The notes under the pieces: model-generated
Seen by the model: only the letters and a program-made list of their open reading frames with translations
What the model was told of the DNA's origin: nothing
The model's database searches: none
Made by a program: the position numbers and the translations under genes
In this document: positions 32,428-39,655 of the stretch, one piece after another
Position numbering within the stretch: position 1 is the first letter of the stretch
How the letters are laid out: each line of letters opens with the position of its first letter
Assembly: GCA_012523035.1 (NCBI GenBank)
Contig: JAAYJH010000029.1
Coordinates: forward strand, 1-39,655
Direction of reading: 5' to 3'
Source: Fibrobacter sp.
GTDB taxonomy: Bacteria; Fibrobacterota; Fibrobacteria; Fibrobacterales; Fibrobacteraceae
DNA: 39,655 bases

Positions 32428-34588
32428 ATCAACTCTTTTTATTTTATTTTTACTGACAAGCTTGTTGTGGGCCAAAGGTTCTGCAATCATCACACTAGAG
32501 ATGCCTATAGGAGCCAGACAACTTGGTATGGGTGAAACGGGGGCCGCCGTTGCAGACGATGCAGCGAGTCTTTATTATAACCCTGCTGGACTTGCTTTTG
32601 GACCACTTGCCGATGAATGGCTCACTTCTTATTATAAGCCTTCTAAATCTGGTCCTTTTTTTACTGCTTTGGCTGCTCGTACTAGGCCTGGTTTTTTTGC
32701 TAAAAGCGAACTTTGGGCAGGAACTAATGAAGGTGTGCTTCACTTTAATGGAGATCGTTGGGTGGAATACCATTCCGTGCTTTTAGAGGGCAACACCAAA
32801 ATCCGTGATGTGGTGCGAGTTTTTGTTGGTTCCGAAAGAGGCTTAGATGAATATACTAGACAAGTTAAAAAATACAATAATGCTGATGAAAATGAAAAGC
32901 ATTTGGTCGAGGTTCGAATCCCATGGAACTTGTATTTAAAAGATACAGTGACTGCTTTACTCTATGAATCCAGAACAGAAAAACTTTGGGTAGGTACACC
33001 CAAAGGCTTGTTTCGTTTTGATGGTAAAACTTGGAAGTCTTTTGAGTCTGAATTTGGAGCCAAAAGAATTACTGCCTTAGACAATCAAGGAGCTAGCTTG
33101 TGGATCGGTACTGATGATGGTCTTTTTTTGTACCGAAATGGTCGCTTTGAGCAAAAAGGAGTGGTGCTCCCTAGTCAAAAAATTGAATCTGTGGTGTGGT
33201 CCGAAATGCGTAAAGAATTATTTGTGGCGGTTAAAGAAGCGGGAATCGCTAGGCTGATTCCTAAGAAAAACCCCCAAGACAAAGACCGATGGAGTCTTTT
33301 TACAGAAGAAGATGGTATTATTGATCTTGAACCTAAAAAACTGGCCGTAGATAGTTCTGGTCATGTTTGGGCTGTGCACAAAAGTGGGCTTTCTCATTTT
33401 AATTTAAGAAAATGGGAACAAATCCAATTCGATCATAATGTGGTGCACGATGTTTCTGTAGATAAAAAGGGAGCCATTTGGATTGCAACTCAAAAAGGAG
33501 TTTGGAGACACTTACCTGATTATGCCACAGCAAGTGGTAAAAAGGCAGAACTCGAAAGAGAAGTTGGAGAAAAAGAAAATACCAGTAAAGAAGATTGGCA
33601 CCACTATCACTCTGGAAATGGACTTTCTAGCAACCAAGTTTGGACGGTATTGCCGCAAGGGAACGATGTTTGGTTTAGCACTAACAACGGTGTAGAGCAA
33701 TACAAAGATGCCGATTATCAAGTGAGCTTTTTTTACGAAAAACTTTTGCCGATTTTAAATATCCCAGACCTTTATCATTTATTTGCTTCTATGACAGTTC
33801 CATTGGCAGAATGGGGTACTTTGGGCTTTTTCGTTAATTTTATTTCTTTTGGCTCTACCCTTGTTTCTGATGAGTTTTCTAGCGATGAGCTGGTGGCTTA
33901 TAATAGTTCCGAAATCGTGGGTGGCTTAAGCTATGGGACACAATTAATCAATCGCTGGGCTTTAGGGGTGAATGTTAAACTTTTTTATTCTGACCTTAGC
34001 TCTGGCTCTGCAGGTGAAGAAGCGACCACTTTTGGATACGCCTTTGATGTGGGTTTATTAAAAAAAGATCTTTTTATCAAGCGTTTGAACTTTGCCGCCA
34101 TCCTTGCCAACATAGGGCCTAGCGTGTATTATGTAGATAAATCTATAGAAGACCCTATCCCTTTGACATGGCGTTTGGGGCTTGCTTACGAGATATTGTC
34201 TTCTGTGGACCATCGTCTATTGGTTGCCGCCGATTATAATCGAGAAGCAGTGTTTGACAATGAAAAAGGTCAGCCAGAGCCGTTTTACATCTCTTCTTGG
34301 AAATCTATAGTGAAGCCAGAACTAGGGGGTCACGGTTTTACTGCCGCTAAGAACTCATTGTTGCAAGGCGTTTTTAATTTGGGTGCCGAATACACCTATG
34401 CTAATACGGTTGCTCTCCGAATGGGCTACCTCTATGACCGTACTGGTAAAAGACAAGAAATGGATTTGGGTTTTGGATTTATGCTCTCCGATGTTTTGCA
34501 GTTTAACTTTGCAACCATTAAAGATGTCGGTAATAACGATGGTGTTAGAGACGGACAAATGCGTTTTGGACTTCTTTTTAATTTTTAA
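32420..34588 (+). CDS. PorV/PorQ-like outer-membrane barrel with inserted beta-propeller
   Basis: Start chosen at TTG 32420: GGAG lies five bases upstream and the product begins with a normal signal peptide (MRKSTLFILFLLTSLLWAKG); the ATG at 32387 would spoil it. 722 residues. The mature N-terminus has the PorV/PorQ signature GARQLGMGETGAAVADDAASLYYNPAGLA. Instead of continuing as a barrel, a region of about 330 residues (about 75-410) follows, with repeated propeller strands such as LWVGTPKGLFRFDGKTW, LWIGTDDGLFLYRNGRF and IWIATQKGVWRHL, of two-component-regulator propeller type. The barrel then resumes (about 440-722) and ends in Phe. PorV relatives handle type IX cargo; here a ligand- or cargo-sensing role is inferred. 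Confidence 0.85.
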   Translation: MRKSTLFILFLLTSLLWAKGSAIITLEMPIGARQLGMGETGAAVADDAASLYYNPAGLAFGPLADEWLTSYYKPSKSGPFFTALAARTRPGFFAKSELWAGTNEGVLHFNGDRWVEYHSVLLEGNTKIRDVVRVFVGSERGLDEYTRQVKKYNNADENEKHLVEVRIPWNLYLKDTVTALLYESRTEKLWVGTPKGLFRFDGKTWKSFESEFGAKRITALDNQGASLWIGTDDGLFLYRNGRFEQKGVVLPSQKIESVVWSEMRKELFVAVKEAGIARLIPKKNPQDKDRWSLFTEEDGIIDLEPKKLAVDSSGHVWAVHKSGLSHFNLRKWEQIQFDHNVVHDVSVDKKGAIWIATQKGVWRHLPDYATASGKKAELEREVGEKENTSKEDWHHYHSGNGLSSNQVWTVLPQGNDVWFSTNNGVEQYKDADYQVSFFYEKLLPILNIPDLYHLFASMTVPLAEWGTLGFFVNFISFGSTLVSDEFSSDELVAYNSSEIVGGLSYGTQLINRWALGVNVKLFYSDLSSGSAGEEATTFGYAFDVGLLKKDLFIKRLNFAAILANIGPSVYYVDKSIEDPIPLTWRLGLAYEILSSVDHRLLVAADYNREAVFDNEKGQPEPFYISSWKSIVKPELGGHGFTAAKNSLLQGVFNLGAEYTYANTVALRMGYLYDRTGKRQEMDLGFGFMLSDVLQFNFATIKDVGNNDGVRDGQMRFGLLFNF

Positions 34589-34629
34589 TTTTATAAAACT
34601 TTAAGCCCCCTTTTCGTTTATAAGGATAT

Positions 34630-35937
34630 ATGCGATATGTATCCTTGTTTTTTTTATTAAGCACTCAATTTTTATTTGGCCTTCCAAGTACAGAAGAAGT
34701 TTTTTGGTGGTGGGATGACGGTTTAATTTCTTATGAAGAACTCGAAGATTTTTTAGAGGCTATTAGTAAAGAAGACACAGAAAGTTTTTGTGATCTTCAA
34801 CTGGCCTATCTCAATCAAAAGTGTGCTGCTCAGGCAAAAGAAAAAAAATATCGGACTCAATATGCAGAGTTCCATTGGAAAAGTGATATTGACTCCACCG
34901 CTCATTTGCAAAATCAAAAGTTTCACTTAAAAATGTTTTATCAACCCTTTCAAATGGACCTTTACTCCGACACTTCCTTTGCTATCACCTATAAAAGAAA
35001 GCAAAATCGAGCTGTTTTGGGTGATATTAGCTATAGTTACTTTAAGGCTGGTTTGCCTCTACAAAAACAGAAAGGCTACTTTGGAAGGTATTATATCCAT
35101 AAAAACTCTATAGCTGCATTTTTAGGTTTTGATCAAAACTTGAGTTTTCAAGTACAATTAGCAAAAAAAGAGAGCCACTTTTATTTTCAATCTTATCGTA
35201 ATGAAAATAAACACTTTATTCTTTTTCGATACCAACATAAAGTTTTAGATGCGATTTTATTTTATGATTTTTTTCAAAAGTCTCCTTTGGTGCGTTTTAG
35301 GTTAAAACAAAGCAAACAAAAAAATACAAATTGGGCTTGGAATGCAGATTTTTATATTCTAGAACAAGCACCGCAAGAATGGCCTCTAAAACTCCCCAAA
35401 AGTATCGCTCAATCTTCTTTTTGGTCTGCACAAAACCAAGATTTTTTCTTGTCTATTTTTAAGTTTTCATTCCAAGAAAAATGGCGTTTAGATGTTGAAT
35501 CTAAAGAACACTTCACTTCGCTCCAAGGGGCTCTCACTATGTATTTTAATGAAGCTATTGTAGAGGGGGCTTTGCAATGTAGGGAAGTTAAAAACAAATG
35601 CGAAAAACCACTTATTCGTTTGAAAGCACAAAAAACACACTTTAAAACATTTAAAAGTATCTTAAAAATGCGATTGATGGCTCCTGATTGGTACGAATTA
35701 AAGCACCGACCACAAATTATTTTAGGGTTTTCAATGCATCCAGAAAAAGGAGTTTTATTTAAAAACGAATTTATCCTCCCAGAGCAAAATAACACTAAAA
35801 AGATTTCATGGAGACAAACCAGTGAATATAAACCAAACAATCATTTTTCATTCCTTTGTTATTTCGAATCTTTTATTTCAAAAACATTTTTTATAGAAGC
35901 CTATAGAACCAGTTTATCTTTATCTCTGTATTGGTAA
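34630..35937 (+). CDS. Putative outer-membrane protein, unknown family
   Basis: 435 residues; AAGGAT precedes the ATG and a signal peptide (to about residue 17) follows. An N-terminal acidic helical region (EEVFWWWDDGLISYEELEDFLEAI) resembles an 'opening helix' motif seen in some FCB envelope proteins with helix-hairpin-helix-like parts. From about residue 65 the protein shows alternating aromatic and polar strands (FHLKMFYQPFQMDLYS, HFYFQSYRNENKHFILFRY, LSLSLYW at the end), which fits a beta-barrel ending in an aromatic residue. It follows the PorV-like gene by 41 bp and is closed by a strong terminator, so it is probably in the same operon. Function unknown. Confidence 0.7.
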   Translation: MRYVSLFFLLSTQFLFGLPSTEEVFWWWDDGLISYEELEDFLEAISKEDTESFCDLQLAYLNQKCAAQAKEKKYRTQYAEFHWKSDIDSTAHLQNQKFHLKMFYQPFQMDLYSDTSFAITYKRKQNRAVLGDISYSYFKAGLPLQKQKGYFGRYYIHKNSIAAFLGFDQNLSFQVQLAKKESHFYFQSYRNENKHFILFRYQHKVLDAILFYDFFQKSPLVRFRLKQSKQKNTNWAWNADFYILEQAPQEWPLKLPKSIAQSSFWSAQNQDFFLSIFKFSFQEKWRLDVESKEHFTSLQGALTMYFNEAIVEGALQCREVKNKCEKPLIRLKAQKTHFKTFKSILKMRLMAPDWYELKHRPQIILGFSMHPEKGVLFKNEFILPEQNNTKKISWRQTSEYKPNNHFSFLCYFESFISKTFFIEAYRTSLSLSLYW

Positions 35938-36333
35938 ATACTGTTTACTCAAGTATACAATAACAACATAAAGACCTGGTTTTCTGTTTAATTATTATCT
36001 AATTTGATTCATACCCAAACACTCCCTGACTCTTCTAAGTTCCCTCCTTTACTTAGAAGAGTCTTTTTCTTTTAAAGACATAAATTATATCTTACAAGAT
36101 CTGTTTTGTTTTGTTTTTCCCGAAATTCAAGCTTTATTATTCAATTAAACAAATCTTAATCTATAGACTGTAGTAAGTACCTTTTAATTTTTTAAAATTT
36201 AGCTAATTTGAAGAGGATTTTACTAAATCAATTCCTCGATTTACAAATCTATAGCTATGGTTGCAAAAGAAGTTTTATTGAAATTTCTTCAAGGCAAATC
36301 TGAGAACATTCACTCTTTTTCAAGCGGTAAAAA
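35938..36333. other. Gene-free gap between terminator and speA
   Basis: It contains the terminator at 36028-36070 and an AT-rich stretch upstream of speA that presumably carries its promoter. No repeat copy or gene is seen. Confidence 0.6.
36028..36070 (+). terminator. Strong rho-independent terminator
   Basis: A 13-bp perfect stem, GACTCTTCTAAGT (36028-36040) with ACTTAGAAGAGTC (36051-36063), a 10-nt loop and then TTTTTCTTTT. It closes the 31861-35937 gene group. Confidence 0.93.
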
Positions 36334-38229
36334 ATGAGAAAATGGCGTATTGATGATTCTAAAGACCTTTATAACATCCGTGGTTGGGGCATCAACTATT
36401 TTGATATCAATGAAAAGGGGAATGCCACTGTAAGTCCACTCAAATCAAAAGGTCCAACAATCGATTTGAATGAGCTAGTGCAAGAACTTGCTATACGCGA
36501 TGTCGCTACCCCCATGCTACTTCGATTTCCAGATATTTTAGACAATCGTATTGAAAAAATAAACGAATGTTTCACCAAATCTATCCATTCTTATGACTTT
36601 AAAGGAAGCTATTTTAATGTGTTTCCCATTAAAGTCAACCAGCAAAAAGCGGTTCTAGAAGAAGTGGTGCGTCACGGTAAAAAATTTAATATTGGTTTAG
36701 AAGCAGGTTCAAAACCCGAATTACATGCTGTGCTAGCGAATATGGACAATCCAGAAGCCTTGATCATTTGCAACGGCTACAAAGACGAAGATTTTATTGA
36801 ACTTGCTTTGTTAGCTCAAAAAATGGGAAAAAAAGTGTTTATTGTGGTCGAAAAAATGAATGAACTCCACTTGGTTGTCGAGCTTTCTAGGCGAATCGGA
36901 GTGAGACCTAATATAGGAGTTCGTATCAAACTAGCCAGCAATGGTTCAGGAAAGTGGGAGGAATCAGGAGGTTATCATAGTAAATTTGGACTCAATAGCT
37001 CTGATCTTTTAGAGGCAGTCGAGTACATTAAAAAAGAAGAAATGTGCGATTGTTTTAAGCTAATTCACTTTCATTTAGGGAGTCAAATCACCAATATTCG
37101 TAAAATAAAATCAGGCTTAAGAGAAGCTGCCCAGTTTTATGTTCAATTGAAAACAACCTGCAAAAACTTGGAGTTTGTCGATGTAGGGGGCGGGCTTGGA
37201 GTGGATTACGACGGCACCAGAAGTTATAACGCTAGTTCTGTAAATTACTCTATCCAAGAGTACGCTAACGATGTTATCTATTCTATGGCAGAAGCCTGTG
37301 ATAAAAATGATACACCTCACCCCAATGTGATTGCTGAATCAGGGCGTGCTCTAACGGCACACCACTCTATTTTGATTTTTAATGTGCTTGAAACTGCTGC
37401 TCCTGCTTTTTTTAACGAAGAAATCCACGAAATACCCGAAGAATCTCCTGAAATAGTGAGAGACTTGTATAATATTTTCAAAAACCTGAGTTTAAAAAAC
37501 TTATTAGAATTTTGGCACGATGCCATCCAACTCAATGACGATGCCTTAAATGGATTCAAACTTGGAACAGTCGATTTAGAAACTAGGGCCATGGCAGAAC
37601 GGTTATTTTGGAGCATCGCTCAAGCTGTAGAACGCTTGTCTCAAAATTTAAGACACCCCCCTTATGAACTACATAGCTTGACACGATTGCTGGCCGAAAA
37701 ATACTTTGGGAACTTTTCTTTATTCCAAAGTCTTCCAGACAGCTGGGCCATCGACCAAGTTTTTCCTATTATGCCCATCCAACGACTCAACGAAGAGCCC
37801 ACTATTGAAGCGACTATACAAGACATTTCTTGTGACTCTGATGGCAAAATCGATATGTTTGTCAGAAACGGAGAAATGACTCGCACTTTAGCTTTACATC
37901 CTCTTAAAAAAGAAGATCCTTATTTTATTGCTGTTTATTTGGTGGGGGCTTATCAAGAGATTTTAGGAGATTTACACAATCTTTTTGGAGATACCAACGC
38001 TGTACACATTGTTTGCGATGGAGACTCGTATAAAATCGAAAAAATCATCGATGGAGAATCCGTCGAAGATGTGCTAGAATATGTAAATTATAGCGACAAA
38101 GCCTTGGTTAGAACCATGGAAAACTGGGTCACCCGTTCTGTTAAAGAAGGCAAAATCTCCCTTCAAGAAGGCAAGGAGTTTTTAAACATTTATCGTTCTG
38201 GCTTGTATGGCTACACTTATTTAGAGTGA
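36334..38229 (+). CDS. speA: Biosynthetic arginine decarboxylase
   Basis: A PLP enzyme that makes agmatine from arginine, the first step of one putrescine/spermidine route. 631 residues, normal for the large SpeA type. Visible parts: the opening WGINYFDINEKGN, the PLP lysine Lys100 in FNVFPIKVNQQ, the glycine-rich VDVGGGLGVDYDG (PLP phosphate site), AESGRALTAHHS, and the conserved CDGD near the C-terminus (active-site Cys and Asp). An insertion between the barrel and second domain (about 360-470) is usual for this group. The ribosome site is weak. No speB or other polyamine gene is nearby. Confidence 0.96.
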   Translation: MRKWRIDDSKDLYNIRGWGINYFDINEKGNATVSPLKSKGPTIDLNELVQELAIRDVATPMLLRFPDILDNRIEKINECFTKSIHSYDFKGSYFNVFPIKVNQQKAVLEEVVRHGKKFNIGLEAGSKPELHAVLANMDNPEALIICNGYKDEDFIELALLAQKMGKKVFIVVEKMNELHLVVELSRRIGVRPNIGVRIKLASNGSGKWEESGGYHSKFGLNSSDLLEAVEYIKKEEMCDCFKLIHFHLGSQITNIRKIKSGLREAAQFYVQLKTTCKNLEFVDVGGGLGVDYDGTRSYNASSVNYSIQEYANDVIYSMAEACDKNDTPHPNVIAESGRALTAHHSILIFNVLETAAPAFFNEEIHEIPEESPEIVRDLYNIFKNLSLKNLLEFWHDAIQLNDDALNGFKLGTVDLETRAMAERLFWSIAQAVERLSQNLRHPPYELHSLTRLLAEKYFGNFSLFQSLPDSWAIDQVFPIMPIQRLNEEPTIEATIQDISCDSDGKIDMFVRNGEMTRTLALHPLKKEDPYFIAVYLVGAYQEILGDLHNLFGDTNAVHIVCDGDSYKIEKIIDGESVEDVLEYVNYSDKALVRTMENWVTRSVKEGKISLQEGKEFLNIYRSGLYGYTYLE

Positions 38230-38675
38230 TTTTTTTGTAGTGCTGAAAAAAAGTGTTTCTCAATTGGCTCCAGAGCATACTTTTAGATAATCTTTTCTAA
38301 ATCAGATGACTCACTTAAATTCGCAAGTTCTTAAAGTTTTCACAAGTGATTATATAGAATCCATTATTCTTGAATTCAAAGCACAATAAGGAAATACTAA
38401 CTGGACTTTTAGAAAATTATAATATAAATGTCTTTTTCTAAACTTAAAAGTATTGAGATCCACCGATTCCTTTTGAGTGTGTTTTTTTGATGATAGGGTT
38501 AAATTTTTTAATGCACTATCACTCTTGTTTGATTTGTAAAGTCATTTTTTACTTTGTTTTTTTCTAATAATAACTAGATTAATAGTAGCGGTTTCCTAGA
38601 TTAAATATGTTTAGAGCATTATAACTAGAGTGATTGGGTTTTTAAAAGTTGTACTTTTTTATCACAAGGTTTTTT
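38230..38675. other. Gene-free gap downstream of speA
   Basis: AT-rich, with no credible open frame, no repeat copy and no clear terminator. It separates speA from the secreted protein that begins at 38676 and presumably holds that gene's promoter. Confidence 0.55.
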
Positions 38676-39655
38676 ATGCGCACAAAAATACTGCTTGTCT
38701 TCTTCTTCATTCAAAGCTTGGCCTTTGCTGAGTTTAATGATTGCTCCTTTAACTATGGTCGAGAATGGAAAAGTGGAGCCTCCCTTAACAATTTGAATCA
38801 TGTGGCTATATGGCTTGGAGACAATGATTTTTACAATGAATATTGGGAAGGCAAAATGATTGAAGAGGCTAAAAAGCATTCATTGACACCAGTATTTTAT
38901 GCTTATGTGATTGCCGAATATGGAAAAGATAACGGCTTGGAAGACTGTGATGTGGGAACCCCAAACCACTGCACCGACGGGGCGAATCTAATTAGGAACA
39001 AATGGAATGATATTCTATCTCGATACAAAACCTATGCCCAAGGCATCGCTCAAGACTATGGAAGCTCCAAAAAAACTATTTGGCTCATTGAACCCGATTA
39101 CATTCAATATTCTGTCACTGGAAGTGCTAAATCTCATTACAATCAAAACGGTGGAGGTATACCAGATGCAGATTTAGCAGGAAAATATTTTAACGATATT
39201 GTCTCTACTATTAAACAATACCTTCCTAATGCACAAATTGGCGTGGATATATCCCCATGGCTAAACGATGATTTAAAAACTTGGTACAATCTTTTTGATA
39301 AAAGTAAAATCAATTACGCCTTCACCTCTGGTGGAAGGACCCAAGGGAACCAAGCCCGAATTCGAAACGATAACAATAATAATGTAACCTGGGCCAATGT
39401 ACACTCTTGGCTTGGCAAAAAGATCATCGCCGACGACGGCTATGGTGTAGGCGGTGGCCCTACTAATGACTATCAAGAGTGGATGAATGTTTCTAATTTA
39501 AATTCTCGCATTCAAGACGGTGTCATTGCCATTACTATCAAAGAACCATCCACTGAATTTAATAGTTTTGCTGGCTCGAATAGTAACTTGAACACTTGCA
39601 ACGGACAGCCGCCCCCTTCTTCTTCGTCTGTTATTAGAAGCTCATCCTCCTCTTC
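38676..39655 (+). CDS. Secreted protein with poly-Ser linker, possible glycoside hydrolase (partial)
   Basis: The gene runs off the right edge; about 326 codons are visible. The ATG is preceded by AAGG and opens into a signal peptide (MRTKILLVFFFIQSLAFA). The mature part (about 19-310) looks like a single alpha/beta domain with strand-end motifs such as HVAIWLGDNDFY, LTPVFYAYVIAEY, TIWLIEPDYIQYS, IGVDISPW and KIIADDGYG, as expected of a TIM-barrel hydrolase with Glu and Asp at strand ends. It has paired cysteines. It then enters a Pro/Ser linker (PPPSSSSV then RSSSSS), which in Fibrobacter typically joins a catalytic domain to a carbohydrate-binding or anchoring module beyond the edge. I cannot assign a family. 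Confidence 0.8.
   Translation, partial: MRTKILLVFFFIQSLAFAEFNDCSFNYGREWKSGASLNNLNHVAIWLGDNDFYNEYWEGKMIEEAKKHSLTPVFYAYVIAEYGKDNGLEDCDVGTPNHCTDGANLIRNKWNDILSRYKTYAQGIAQDYGSSKKTIWLIEPDYIQYSVTGSAKSHYNQNGGGIPDADLAGKYFNDIVSTIKQYLPNAQIGVDISPWLNDDLKTWYNLFDKSKINYAFTSGGRTQGNQARIRNDNNNNVTWANVHSWLGKKIIADDGYGVGGGPTNDYQEWMNVSNLNSRIQDGVIAITIKEPSTEFNSFAGSNSNLNTCNGQPPPSSSSVIRSSSSS

Overview
The window reads as one continuous bacterial chromosome segment, AT-rich with uniform codon use, and clearly Gram-negative: it has Tol-Pal components, lipoproteins and outer-membrane barrels. Several features point to the Fibrobacterota / Bacteroidota (FCB) side of the tree. These are a PorV/PorQ-type protein, a secreted phosphoesterase with a type IX-like C-terminal domain, long-form IspG, meso-DAP dehydrogenase, DUF2156/GNAT and DUF4919-like proteins, and a secreted protein that runs into a poly-serine linker of the kind common in Fibrobacter. 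This placement is inferred from family content, not from a database search.

Layout. Positions 1-2843 hold an intergenic region with an inverted pair of a dispersed repeat, two envelope genes overlapping tail to tail, and a BamE/SmpA-like lipoprotein. Positions 2939-4253 hold tpiA, secG and tRNA-Leu(GAG) with a terminator. Positions 4592-7598 carry a minus-strand secreted metallophosphoesterase and an FMN-binding protein. Positions 7733-11023 are a compact plus-strand operon: ddh, a DUF2156-GNAT fusion, and a DUF4919-like lipoprotein. Positions 11144-15561 hold a large tyrosine-rich secreted protein convergent with a Wzc-type tyrosine kinase. Positions 15799-22444 are minus-strand housekeeping genes (serA, ispG, tcdA, pnp, rpsO). 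Positions 22930-30045 are a seven-gene minus-strand run in the order tolB, pal, CpoB-like, AlgJ/AlgX-like, HigA-like, hemL, pmbA. Positions 30661-38229 hold a triple-FKBP protein, a small membrane protein overlapping a PorV-like barrel with an inserted propeller, a putative outer-membrane protein, and speA. Positions 38676 to the end are the 5' part of a secreted protein.

How the genes fit together. The window mixes core metabolism (glycolysis, serine, isoprenoid, haem, lysine/peptidoglycan, polyamines) and RNA/translation functions (rpsO, pnp, tcdA, tRNA-Leu) with envelope maintenance and secretion (Tol-Pal, FKBP, PorV-like, SecG, lipoproteins). There is no phage, plasmid, transposase, CRISPR array or recognisable defence system.

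The most unusual signal is a family of 21-24-nt near-identical sequences in gaps between genes (152-175, 347-370, 4542-4565, 13395-13418, 22873-22893, 30627-30650). It has two sequence types. One pair is inverted around about 170 bp, and a diverged cousin lies inside the AlgJ-like gene. A separate structured extragenic element lies at 30367-30490. Neither is explained by the annotated genes.
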